This document shows, piece after piece, positions 18,393 to 27,643 of a DNA stretch of 64,000 bases. Below the pieces are notes generated by a model. It ran no database searches, was not told where the DNA came from, and saw only the letters and a list, made by a program, of their open reading frames with translations. Origin of the DNA: Acidobacteriota bacterium (GTDB lineage Bacteria > Actinomycetota > Acidimicrobiia > Acidimicrobiales > Palsa-688); contig JAGWSF010000062.1 in NCBI GenBank assembly GCA_028876385.1, forward strand, positions 1 to 64,000. Direction: 5' to 3'. Each line of letters begins with the position of its first letter. Position 1 is the stretch's first letter. Made by a program: the position numbers and the translations under genes.

Positions 18393-20105
18393 ATGACCGA
18401 AGTGGCCCCCGTAACGGCCCGCAACCTCCCGCCCCTCACCGACGATAACCGGGCCTTCCTCCAAGGGGGACGGGAGGGGCGTCTGATGGTGGGGCGTTGT
18501 CCCGGGTGTGGGCGGTGGGCGCTTCCCCCTCACACCGTGTGCCCCGACTGCGGGCAGGGGCTGCTCGCGGTCGCGGCGAGCGGCCGGGCCCGCCTGCTCA
18601 CCTGGACGACCAACAGTCACCCCTACCACCCTGACCTCCCCGTCCCCTATCTGATCGCCGTCGTCGTCCTCGTCGAGCAGGACGACCTGCGCCTGGCCAC
18701 CAATCTGATCGGCTGCACGGAGGCCGACATTCGCCCGGGCATGGAGCTGGCCGTCGCCTTCGAGAACCACGGCGAGTCCTTCTACCCGGTCTTCCGCCCG
18801 GTCGATGCCGCCGACGGGGCCACGGGGTCGGCGACGACGCCCCGGCTGCCGGAGGCCGCCGAGGCCACCCCGACCGCAGGGATCGACCGGGCGGCGGTCG
18901 GAGGCGGCCGGATGGCGTCCGGAAAGGCGCGGCCGGCAGCGGCACCGGAGCGGGGGGCGGTCATCTCCGGCATCGGGATGTCCCGCATCGGTCGGCGCAC
19001 CGGGCAGGCCCACGCCGACATGACCATGGCGGCGGTGAGGGAGGCCATCGCCGACGCCGGGCTGGCACCCGGCGACATCGACGGAGTGGCCTCCCTCGGC
19101 GACACCCCGCCCGCCGAGGTGGCCCGGGCGCTCGGTATCGAGCCCCGCTTCCACGGGGGCGGCGTCGACGACGGGGGCCTGCTGGCCCCGGTCATGGCGT
19201 CGGCCGTAGCCATCGGCGAGCAACGGGCCCGCCACGTAGTGGTCTACCGGACGGTGCAGATGCTCGGCGGCGGCATGGCCCCGACCGAGGGCGCACAACG
19301 GCCGGCCGGCGACGCCCTGGCCGCGCTCGGGCGGGTGATGGTCGACGCCGGGGATCTGCTGGCGGCCAACGCCTTCTCGGCCGCCAACTGGCTGGCCCTG
19401 ACCGCCCGCCGGCACATGGACCTGTACGGCACCACCAAAGAGCAACTCGGGTGGCTGGCCGTCAACTCCCGCCGCAACGCCGGGCTGAACCCCGCCGCCG
19501 TCTACCGGGACCCCATAACCATGGACGACTACCTGGCCGCCCGCCCGGTGTCGAGCCCGTTCGGGCTGCTCGACTGCGATGTGCCCGTCGACGGTTCCAT
19601 CGCCTTCGTGCTGTCCAGCGCCGCCTACGGGCCCGACGCCCCCCACCGCGCCCCGCGCCTCGAAGCCATCGGCGTCTCGCCCGGTACGGGCGGGTGGTTC
19701 CACCGTCCCGACTACCCGAGGATGGCGTCCTGGGACGCGGCCGCGGACTTGTGGAGCCGCACCGAGTTGAGGCCCGGGGATGTGCAGATGGCCCAGCTCT
19801 ACGACGGGTTCACGTTCCTGACCCTGGCGTGGCTGGAGGCCCTCGGGCTGTGCGGAGAGGGCGAATCGGGTCCGTTCGTCGAGGGGGCCAGTCGTATCTG
19901 CCTCACCGGCGAACTCCCCCTCAACACCTACGGGGGTCAGCTGTCGGCCGGTCGTATGCACGGCTACTGGGTGCTGCACGAGGCCTGCCTGCAGATGCGC
20001 GGCCAAGCCGGCGACCGGCAGGTTCCCCGGACCCCCGAGGTGGCGGTGGTCGGGGTGGGTGGCGGCCCCATCGCCGGGTGCCTGCTGCTCACCGGTCCCC
20101 GCTAG
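18393..20105 (+). CDS. DUF35 (OB-fold/Zn ribbon) fused to thiolase-fold aldolase-like domain
   Basis: An N-terminal DUF35 domain has the zinc ribbon CPGCGRWALPPHTVCPDCG and an OB fold. A low-complexity linker leads to an SCP2-type thiolase fold (about residues 190-570). The thiolase half lacks the nucleophilic cysteine (GGGVDDGGL where the Cys loop should be) and reads GGQLSAGRMHG where thiolases have GxxxGHPxG. That combination matches Ltp2-type retro-aldolases, which work with a DUF35 partner (ChsH2) in steroid side-chain cleavage. I chose the ATG at 18393 (570 aa) because TAGGAT (18380-18385) ends seven bases before it; the -10 box itself contains an in-frame ATG. Aldolase function is inference. 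Confidence 0.85.
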   Translation: MTEVAPVTARNLPPLTDDNRAFLQGGREGRLMVGRCPGCGRWALPPHTVCPDCGQGLLAVAASGRARLLTWTTNSHPYHPDLPVPYLIAVVVLVEQDDLRLATNLIGCTEADIRPGMELAVAFENHGESFYPVFRPVDAADGATGSATTPRLPEAAEATPTAGIDRAAVGGGRMASGKARPAAAPERGAVISGIGMSRIGRRTGQAHADMTMAAVREAIADAGLAPGDIDGVASLGDTPPAEVARALGIEPRFHGGGVDDGGLLAPVMASAVAIGEQRARHVVVYRTVQMLGGGMAPTEGAQRPAGDALAALGRVMVDAGDLLAANAFSAANWLALTARRHMDLYGTTKEQLGWLAVNSRRNAGLNPAAVYRDPITMDDYLAARPVSSPFGLLDCDVPVDGSIAFVLSSAAYGPDAPHRAPRLEAIGVSPGTGGWFHRPDYPRMASWDAAADLWSRTELRPGDVQMAQLYDGFTFLTLAWLEALGLCGEGESGPFVEGASRICLTGELPLNTYGGQLSAGRMHGYWVLHEACLQMRGQAGDRQVPRTPEVAVVGVGGGPIAGCLLLTGPR

Positions 20106-20157
20106 AAGAGGGGCTCGCTCTCGATGGCCTCTGCGAGGGGCTCCCTCTGAGAGGCCA

Positions 20158-20173
20158 GCCGCCGGCGGGCGGC
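20158..20173. terminator. Hairpin between convergent genes
   Basis: GCCGCC, loop GGCG, GGCGGC lies between the thiolase-fusion stop (20105) and the aldo/keto reductase stop (20178). Just upstream, GAGGGGCTC recurs at 20108 and 20135, a 27-base direct repeat. Confidence 0.45.
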
Positions 20174-20177
20174 CCGG

Positions 20178-21155
<978 letters not shown>

Positions 21156-21337
21156 CCGACCACTCTAAGCAGCGGAAGTGGCCCGAGCGGAAGCGGCCGG
21201 GCCCAGACCTGGACCCCTGCGGACAGCACCCGGGCCCGGGCCGCGGTCCTGCCCAGCGGCACGGCCGGTCCCGGGGCGTGGAGCGACCGCCCCGGGAGCC
21301 TTTAGCATCGGGCCGACAGACAAGACAGGGGGATCGG

Positions 21338-23068
21338 ATGCACGATCTGGTGATTCGAGGCGGCACCGTGGTCGACGGGACCGGGGCGCCGGCGCGCTCG
21401 GCGGATGTGGCGGTGACCGATGGTCTGATCCGCGAGGTGGGCCGGGTGGACGGATCGGGCCGCCGGGAGATCGACGCCGACGGGGCCCTGGTCACGCCCG
21501 GCTTCGTCGACGTGCACACCCACTTCGACGGCCAGGTCACCTGGGACCCGAGCCTCAGCCCGACCGGCTGGCACGGCGTGACCACGGTCGTCATGGGCAA
21601 TTGCGGGGTCGGCTTCGCGCCCTGCGAACCCTCCCGCCGGGAGTGGCTGATCGGCCTGATGGAAGGGGTGGAGGACATCCCCGGAGCGGCCCTGGCCAGC
21701 GGCATCAAGTGGGCGTGGGAGAGCTTCCCGGAGTACCTCGACGCCGTCGAACGGGCCCCCAAGGCGCTCGACGTCGGCACCCAGGTGCCGCACGGCGCCA
21801 TCCGGGCCTTCGTCATGGGCGAGCGGGGCGCCCGCAACGAGCCGGCTACCGCCCAGGACATCGAGGCCATGGCCGCCCTGGTGCGCGAAGGGATCGCCGC
21901 CGGCGCCCTCGGCTTCTCGACCAGCCGGACCCTGGCCCACCGGGCCATCGACGGCGAGCCGGTACCCGGCACCTTCGCCGCCGAGGACGAGCTGTTCGGT
22001 ATCGGCCGGGTCCTCGGTGAACTCGGGACCGGCGTGTTCGAACTGGCCGCGGCGGGTGCGCTCGGCGAGGACCTGGCTGCTCCCGAGAAGGAGATCGCCT
22101 GGATGCGCCGCCTGGCCGCGGAGTCCCACCGGCCGGTGTCGTTCGTGCTCAACCAGAACAACGCCGATCCCGACCAGTGGCGCAAGCTCTTGGACCTGGT
22201 CTCCGAGGCCAACGCGGCGGGGGCTCCGCTGCGACCGCAGGTCACGGCCCGCACCGTGTCGGTGCTGCTCGGCTTCCAGACCTTCCACCCGTTCTCCTTC
22301 ACCCCGGTATGGACCGAAGCCCTGCTCGGGCTGCTCCCCTGGGAGGAGCAGGTGGCCAGGATCCAGGCCGACGACGACCTGCGCCGCCGCCTGATCGAGG
22401 GGGCGCGCGCCGTGGAGAGCGACGCCATGATCCAAGGTTTCATGTCACCGGGCCGCACCTACGTGCTCGGCGACCCCCCCAACTACGAGCCGGCCCCCTC
22501 CGACAGCGTGGCCGGGATCGCGGCATCGCGCCGGGCCGACGTGTGGACGACCTTCCTCGACGTACTCCTCGAGGACGGCGGCCGCCAGCTGCTGAACGCG
22601 CCGGTTTTGAACTACAGCAGCGGGGACCTCGAAGCGACCAGGGCCATGCTGGTCCACCCGGACACGGTGTTCGGCCTCGGCGACGGCGGCGCCCACGCCG
22701 GCCAGACGTGCGACGCGTCGACCACGACGTTCATGCTCAGCTACTGGGCCCGAGACCGCCGCAACGGCCGCATACCTATCGAGGAGGCGGTACGCCAGAT
22801 CACGGCGGTCACCGCCGACCTGTACGGGCTCGGCGACCGGGGCCGGCTGGTGCCGGGCCTGACCGGTGACATCAACGTCATAGACGCCGAGCGCATCGGG
22901 CTGCACCGCCCCGAGCTGGTCCACGACCTGCCGGGAGGCGCCCGCCGCCTGATTCAGCGGGCCGAGGGTTACGAGTACACCGTCAAGTCCGGCCAGGTCA
23001 CCTTCGACCACGGAGAGAGCACCGGCGCCGTTCCCGGCGCCCTGATCAGAGGAGCCAGAGCCAAATGA
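21338..23068 (+). CDS. N-acyl-D-amino-acid deacylase-like amidohydrolase
   Basis: Urease-superfamily hydrolase, 576 aa. It starts MHDLVIRGGTVVDGTGAPARS, has metal motif VHTHFDGQVTWDP, NCGVGFAP (position of the bridging cysteine in D-aminoacylases) and FGLGDGGAHAGQTCDAS (last Asp/His). I chose the ATG at 21338 for its AGGGGGAT ribosome site and TAGCAT -10 box at 21303-21308; the longer open frame upstream is antisense to the reductase. First gene of a four-gene operon. In many actinobacteria such proteins accompany catabolic clusters and need not act on D-amino acids. It is similar to the gene at 55715-57415. Confidence 0.87.
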   Translation: MHDLVIRGGTVVDGTGAPARSADVAVTDGLIREVGRVDGSGRREIDADGALVTPGFVDVHTHFDGQVTWDPSLSPTGWHGVTTVVMGNCGVGFAPCEPSRREWLIGLMEGVEDIPGAALASGIKWAWESFPEYLDAVERAPKALDVGTQVPHGAIRAFVMGERGARNEPATAQDIEAMAALVREGIAAGALGFSTSRTLAHRAIDGEPVPGTFAAEDELFGIGRVLGELGTGVFELAAAGALGEDLAAPEKEIAWMRRLAAESHRPVSFVLNQNNADPDQWRKLLDLVSEANAAGAPLRPQVTARTVSVLLGFQTFHPFSFTPVWTEALLGLLPWEEQVARIQADDDLRRRLIEGARAVESDAMIQGFMSPGRTYVLGDPPNYEPAPSDSVAGIAASRRADVWTTFLDVLLEDGGRQLLNAPVLNYSSGDLEATRAMLVHPDTVFGLGDGGAHAGQTCDASTTTFMLSYWARDRRNGRIPIEEAVRQITAVTADLYGLGDRGRLVPGLTGDINVIDAERIGLHRPELVHDLPGGARRLIQRAEGYEYTVKSGQVTFDHGESTGAVPGALIRGARAK

Positions 23069-23526
23069 GCATCGCCACCGGCGCCGCCCCCACCGCCGTC
23101 CACCTCGGAGTGGACGAGATCCCCTTCGCCGATCTGGGGGGCGGCAACCTCATCCGGGTGCTGCAGGTCCGGGAGAAGGAGAGCCTCTGGATCATCGAGA
23201 ACGTGTTCCAGGCCGGCTTCGAAGTGCAGACCCACCGCCACACCGGGCCGGTCTGGGGTTACACGAGCTCAGGCGGCTGGAAGTACAAGGAGTACGACTA
23301 TGTCAACCGGGCCGGATCGTTCCTCTACGAACCGGCCAACTCGGTCCACACGCTGCAGTGCATCGAGGACGACACCCGGGTCTGGTTCCACATGCTCGGC
23401 ATGAACCTCAACCTCGACGCCGACGGCAATGTCGAGTCGGTCAGCGACGGCGCCGGGACACTGGCCCACTACCTGGCTCTCTGCGAGCAGCAGGGACTGG
23501 GTCGCCCGTCCGTGCTCACCGACTGA
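23065..23526 (+). CDS. Cupin dioxygenase, 2,4'-dihydroxyacetophenone dioxygenase family
   Basis: Single-domain cupin of 153 aa whose metal ligands are visible: QTHRHTGPVWGYT (two His, with a distal acid site) and PANSVHTLQ. The block HRHTGPVWGYTSSGGWKYKE and the YVNRAGSFLYEPA stretch are characteristic of the dihydroxyacetophenone dioxygenase family, Fe-dependent enzymes that cleave the C-C bond next to an aryl ketone. The ATG overlaps the upstream stop (ATGA). Location directly before a hydroxyacetophenone-monooxygenase-like gene supports a role in aryl or alkyl ketone breakdown. The true substrate is not proven. Confidence 0.87.
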   Translation: MSIATGAAPTAVHLGVDEIPFADLGGGNLIRVLQVREKESLWIIENVFQAGFEVQTHRHTGPVWGYTSSGGWKYKEYDYVNRAGSFLYEPANSVHTLQCIEDDTRVWFHMLGMNLNLDADGNVESVSDGAGTLAHYLALCEQQGLGRPSVLTD

Positions 23527-23542
23527 TCCCGCCCTGACCGAG

Positions 23543-25477
23543 TTGCGTAACCCACACGCCGGGGAGCCTTTCGACACCCCGGACGACGAGATCGCGGCCG
23601 CGCTTCGGGATGTGAGCATCCCGACGCTGATGCTCTCGCTCGTGCACATGTCCGGTGACCCCGAACTGATCCGGGGAGCCCTGCGGCCGGCCGGCCTTTT
23701 CCTCAACGAGGTTCAGGGCTTCATGTCCGAGGAGGACAAGGAGCGGGTGCGGCAGCTGGCCCTCCCCATCATCGCCGACTACCGCGACCGCGGCTGCCCC
23801 GAGCCCGAGCCGGTGTCGGCGGAGCTGCTCCGGGAGATGATGTCCTGGCTGGCGTGCGCCGACGTGCCCCTCGAATACGTGCCGATGCTCATGGAGGAGA
23901 TGGAGCTCGACGGCACCGACGCCCGGCGGGCGCAGCCCGCCGCCGGCGATGACCGGGAACAGTTCCCGGTGGTCGTCGTCGGCTGCGGAGAGTCGGGGCT
24001 GCTGGCCGGGATCCGGCTCAAAGAGGCCGGTATCCCCTTCACCATCGTCGAGAAGAACGCCGGTCCGGGAGGAACGTGGTGGGAGAACACCTACCCCGGC
24101 GCCCGTGTCGACGTCGGCAACCACTTCTACTGCTACAGCTTCGAGCCGAGCGACCACTGGAGCGAGTACTTCGCCCGCCAGCCCGAGCTGCAGGCCTACT
24201 TCACCTCGGTCATGACCAAGCACGGCATCGAGCCCCACGTACGCTGGCAGACCGAAGTGGTGGCGATGGTGTGGGACGACGCCACCGGGGTGTGGACCGT
24301 AACCGTGCGCGACCCTCGCGGCGAGCTGTCCGAGTTGACAGCCCGGGCCGTGATCAGCGCCGTGGGCCAACTCAACCGGCCTCACATCCCCGACTTCCCC
24401 GGCCGGGACACGTTCGCGGGCCCGTCGTTCCACTCAGCGCGGTGGGATCACCGCGTCGAGATCTCCGGTAAACGGGTCGCCATGATCGGCGCCGGCGCCA
24501 CCGGTTTCCAGATCGCTCCCGCCATTGCCGCGGAGGTCGGTCACCTGTCGATCTTCCAGCGCACCGCGCAGTGGATGTTCCCCAACCCCAACTACCACGC
24601 CCTGGTGGGTCCCGGGGTGCGTTGGGCGCTGCGCCACCTCCCGTTCTACGGACGCTGGTACCGCTTCTTGATCTTCTGGCCGGCCTGCGACAGCGGCCTG
24701 CAGGGAGCCCGCGTCGACCCGGAATACCCCGACCAGCAGCGCGCCGTCTCCGAGCTCAACGAGCTCACCCGCCAACACTTCACCCAGTGGATAGAGAGCC
24801 AGGTGGGCGACGATCCCGAGTTGCTGGCCAAGGTCGTGCCCGATTACCCGGCCACCGGCAAACGGACGCTCCAGGACAACGGGAGCTGGCTGCAGACCCT
24901 GCGCCGGGACGACGTGGAGCTGGTCCGCGCCGGAATCGAGCGCATCGAAGAGGACGCCATCGTCACCGTCGACGGTGAGCGTCACCCCGCCGACGTCATC
25001 GTCTACGCCACCGGCTTCCACTCCAACCGCTTCCTCTACCCGATGACCATCGTCGGCCGAGACGGGGTCGACCTGCGGGAGATGTGGGGTGAGCGGCCGG
25101 CCGCCCACCTCGGGATAACCGTGCCCGGATTCCCCAACCTGTTCATGATGTACGGGCCGGGGACCAACCTGGCCCACGGGGGCAGCCTGATATTCCACTC
25201 TGAGTGCCAGATGCGCTACATCAGCGCCTGCCTGGAGGTGCTCATCTCCGGGGGGTTCAAGGCCATGGAGCCCCGCCGGGACGTCTACGAGGATTGGCAC
25301 CGCCGCACCCAGGAGGAGATCCGGACGCTGGTCTGGGCCCAGCCCTCGATCCACCACTCGCACTTCAAGAACGCCTACGGCGAGATCCACACGCTCAGCC
25401 CGTGGCGCCTCGTCGACTACTGGTCCTGGACCAAAGCGCCCGACCTGGGCGACTTCGATTTCACGCCGATGGCCTGA
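23543..25477 (+). CDS. Flavin-containing Baeyer-Villiger monooxygenase, 4-hydroxyacetophenone monooxygenase-like
   Basis: An N-terminal helical extension of about 130 residues (DDEIAAALRDVSIPTLMLSLVHMSGDPELIRG) precedes the FAD-binding motif VVVGCGESGLLAG. The BVMO fingerprint FAGPSFHSARWD, a second Rossmann motif MIGAGATGFQIAPAIA and a C-terminal MYGPGTNLAHGGS block follow. The extension and length of about 640 aa match HAPMO-type BVMOs, which turn ketones into esters with NADPH and O2. The frame is open upstream, but the cupin stop at 23526 and loss of similarity favour the TTG at 23543; CTG 23534 is the alternative. The fingerprint ends in D rather than P, as in several type I enzymes. Confidence 0.88.
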   Translation: MRNPHAGEPFDTPDDEIAAALRDVSIPTLMLSLVHMSGDPELIRGALRPAGLFLNEVQGFMSEEDKERVRQLALPIIADYRDRGCPEPEPVSAELLREMMSWLACADVPLEYVPMLMEEMELDGTDARRAQPAAGDDREQFPVVVVGCGESGLLAGIRLKEAGIPFTIVEKNAGPGGTWWENTYPGARVDVGNHFYCYSFEPSDHWSEYFARQPELQAYFTSVMTKHGIEPHVRWQTEVVAMVWDDATGVWTVTVRDPRGELSELTARAVISAVGQLNRPHIPDFPGRDTFAGPSFHSARWDHRVEISGKRVAMIGAGATGFQIAPAIAAEVGHLSIFQRTAQWMFPNPNYHALVGPGVRWALRHLPFYGRWYRFLIFWPACDSGLQGARVDPEYPDQQRAVSELNELTRQHFTQWIESQVGDDPELLAKVVPDYPATGKRTLQDNGSWLQTLRRDDVELVRAGIERIEEDAIVTVDGERHPADVIVYATGFHSNRFLYPMTIVGRDGVDLREMWGERPAAHLGITVPGFPNLFMMYGPGTNLAHGGSLIFHSECQMRYISACLEVLISGGFKAMEPRRDVYEDWHRRTQEEIRTLVWAQPSIHHSHFKNAYGEIHTLSPWRLVDYWSWTKAPDLGDFDFTPMA

Positions 25478-25516
25478 CTCGGCGATACTGCTCGACTTCA
25501 CGAGAAGGGGTTTGAT

Positions 25517-26356
25517 TTGTCATCTCAGCAAGATCGATCCGGCGGGAGTCTGGCCGGTCGCGGCATCCTGGTGACCGGCGGCGGAACCGGTATCGGTAAG
25601 GCGTGCGCGGCGGCCGCCGCCCGGGAGGGCGCGCAGGTGGTGATCTGCGGGCGGACCCAGAGCCGCCTCGAGGAGGTCGCCTCGACCCTGCGGGACGAGG
25701 GGCTGCACGTGGAGCTGGTCGTCGCCGACGTCACCGTGGAGGACGACGTGGCGGCCGCCGTCGAGGCCACCGTCGCCTTCGCCGGCAACCTCCGGGGGGT
25801 GGTGGCCAACGCCGGTGGGGGCGGCGGCCTGATGCCGTATCACCTCCAGGACGTGGCCGAGTACCGGAGGGTGCTCGACCTGAACGTGGTCGGGACGATG
25901 CTGTGCGTCAAGCACGCCGTGCCCAAGATGGTCGCCGCCGGAGGTGGGAGCTTCGTCGGGATGTCCTCGATCGCGGCCACCGCGACCCACCCGGTGTTCG
26001 GCGCCTACCCGGTGGCCAAGGCCGCCGTCGACGCCATGATGCGCAACGCGGCCGACGAGTACGGGCCGGCCGGGGTGCGCTTCAACTCGGTTCAGCCGGG
26101 TTTCGTCACCACTGAGATCATGGAGGGGATACCCCGCGACAGCTCGGTCTACGAGAGCTATCTGGTCAACACTCCGCTCGGAGGGGTGTCCGCCCCCGAG
26201 GACATCGCTTCGGCGGTGACGTTCCTGCTCGGACCCGCCGCCGGGCGCATCACGGGCCAGCACCTCGCCGTCGACGGCGGCCACAACCTGCGTTCGGGGC
26301 CCGATTTCAGGCCGTTCACCGGCCTCGGCCCCGATCAGCTCCTCGCTCGGGAGTAG
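25517..26356 (+). CDS. SDR family oxidoreductase
   Basis: The 279 aa Rossmann protein has TGGGTGIGKACAAAAA for cofactor binding, CGRTQSRLEE (Arg after strand two, favouring NADPH), NAGGGGGL, the catalytic serine in GMSSIAATATH, and YPVAKAAV (Tyr, Lys). It starts at TTG 25517 with a clear GAGAAGGGG Shine-Dalgarno eight bases upstream. Last gene of the amidohydrolase-cupin-BVMO operon, where it may oxidise an alcohol released by ester hydrolysis (inference). Confidence 0.9.
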   Translation: MSSQQDRSGGSLAGRGILVTGGGTGIGKACAAAAAREGAQVVICGRTQSRLEEVASTLRDEGLHVELVVADVTVEDDVAAAVEATVAFAGNLRGVVANAGGGGGLMPYHLQDVAEYRRVLDLNVVGTMLCVKHAVPKMVAAGGGSFVGMSSIAATATHPVFGAYPVAKAAVDAMMRNAADEYGPAGVRFNSVQPGFVTTEIMEGIPRDSSVYESYLVNTPLGGVSAPEDIASAVTFLLGPAAGRITGQHLAVDGGHNLRSGPDFRPFTGLGPDQLLARE

Positions 26357-26359
26357 CCG

Positions 26360-26384
26360 GCGGCGGCCGCGCCGCGGCCGCCGC
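26360..26384. terminator. 25-base near-perfect GC palindrome
   Basis: Twelve-base complementary arms (26360-26371 and 26373-26384, all G/C) meet at a single central base, between the convergent SDR (stop 26356) and amidohydrolase (stop 26394). It is probably a shared terminator; as DNA it could also form a cruciform. Confidence 0.6.
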
Positions 26385-26393
26385 TGCGTGTGG

Positions 26394-27587
26394 TCAGGCG
26401 CTCCGCCGGCGCGCCAGGTCCAGACCGTTGTCCCGCATCACGAGACGGCAGTCCTCGTCGCTGTAGGCGAAGTTCTTCAGGTCCTTGACGTAGCTCGCCG
26501 GCTCGGCCAGTCCCTCGGCGTGAGGGAAGTCCGATCCCATCAGGATGCGCTCGGCGCCGATCACGTCCCGCAGGCGGTCCAGTTCGTCCTCGTAGAAGGG
26601 GGACACCCAGACGTGGCGGCGGAAGGTCTCGCGGGGGTCCTCGGGGTAGGCCCGGGGCGTCTGGCCGAAGGACTTCTTCAGCTTCTCGAACAGGTGGAAC
26701 ACCCAGGCCGATCCGGTCTCGATGGACGCCACGCGCAGATTGGGGAAGCGGTGGAACAGGCCGTGGGCCAGGAAGCTGGCGAAGGTGTCCTGGTGGTGAT
26801 CGGATGACACGATGGAGCGGAACGGGTTCTGGCGAAAAGCCTGCGACTCACTGGCCTCGCCCCAGTCGGCCAGGTAGGTGGAGTAGTAGCTGTCGCCCCC
26901 GTGCAGGCAGACCGTGACCCCTGACTCGTTCACCACCGACCAGAACCGGTCGTAGGCCGGGTCGGCGGGCGAGCGTCCCGTCCCGTTGGCCACGACGGGA
27001 CCTCCGACCATGACCAGGAACCGGGCGTCGTGGTCGACCGCCCAGCGCACCTCCTCCTCGGCCGCCGCCGGGTCGATGAGCGTGATGTACGGGGCGGCGA
27101 AGATGCGCTCCCGGTAGGCGAACCCCCAGTCCTCCTCCATCCACCGGTTGAACGCCCGGAACGCGGCGACCGCCGCCGGGGGGTCGTGGCGCAGTGACTG
27201 CTCCATCCCGACGCCGAGGGTGGGAAGGAAGATGGCCCCCTCCATGCCCTGACGGTCCATGAGGGCCAGGCGGGCATCGCGATCCTGGTACTCGGGATGG
27301 TCGGTCAGGGCGTCGAGCTCGCCGAACAGCTCCGGCGAGTCGGCGCCTTTGGGGTTCCGGCCCCTGAAGTACTCGTCCAGAGCGCCCGGCTTGGACACCG
27401 GATCCCAGGTGGGGTTGGGAATGAACCGATTGATCCGGCCTCCGACCAGCAGCCTGGTCTTGCCGTCCACCTCGGCCCACTGCATGGCCCGCTTGCGGAA
27501 CTCGGGGTCGAGGTGGCGGGTGAAGGCGTCGCGCGCCTCGTAGTAGTGATTGTCGCAATCGAAGATCTCGAACTCGATGTCTGCCAT
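26394..27587 (-). CDS. Amidohydrolase-2 family metal-dependent hydrolase
   Basis: The 397 aa paralogue of the gene at 4722-5897 has FDCDNHYYEARDAFTRHLD at the N-terminus, WDPVSKPGALDEYFRG, the middle-strand VCLHGGDSYY and the last-strand MGSDFPHAEGL. As in its paralogue the usual HxH is DNH. It has a proper leader with GGGAGGGA before the ATG, and a -10 box TAATCT (27629-27624) that overlaps the promoter of the divergent CoA-transferase. Likely hydrolyses or decarboxylates a catabolic intermediate; no substrate can be named. Confidence 0.88.
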   Translation of the reverse strand: MADIEFEIFDCDNHYYEARDAFTRHLDPEFRKRAMQWAEVDGKTRLLVGGRINRFIPNPTWDPVSKPGALDEYFRGRNPKGADSPELFGELDALTDHPEYQDRDARLALMDRQGMEGAIFLPTLGVGMEQSLRHDPPAAVAAFRAFNRWMEEDWGFAYRERIFAAPYITLIDPAAAEEEVRWAVDHDARFLVMVGGPVVANGTGRSPADPAYDRFWSVVNESGVTVCLHGGDSYYSTYLADWGEASESQAFRQNPFRSIVSSDHHQDTFASFLAHGLFHRFPNLRVASIETGSAWVFHLFEKLKKSFGQTPRAYPEDPRETFRRHVWVSPFYEDELDRLRDVIGAERILMGSDFPHAEGLAEPASYVKDLKNFAYSDEDCRLVMRDNGLDLARRRSA

Positions 27588-27623
27588 GTGCGGCTCCCTC
27601 CCAGTGGCTCCGGCTCCACCGTA

Positions 27624-27643
27624 GATTAGAGTCCGGTTCTAAT
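27624..27643. promoter_or_regulatory. Overlapping divergent -10 boxes inside a palindrome
   Basis: The minus-strand -10 TAATCT (27629-27624) and plus-strand -10 TAGAGT (27627-27632) overlap by three bases. Both lie in the inverted repeat ATTAGA-7-TCTAAT (27625-27643), whose right arm runs into the CoA-transferase ATG (27642). The two genes can hardly be transcribed from this site at once. Confidence 0.6.

Noticed and set aside
16250-18439. A 729-codon minus-strand open frame
   Set aside because: It is the antisense of the acyl-CoA dehydrogenase, rich in His, Gly and Val with no fold motif; long shadow frames are expected at this GC level.
20108-20173. Repeated GAGGGGCTC as an insertion-sequence end
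   Set aside because: Direct rather than inverted, short, and no transposase in the window.
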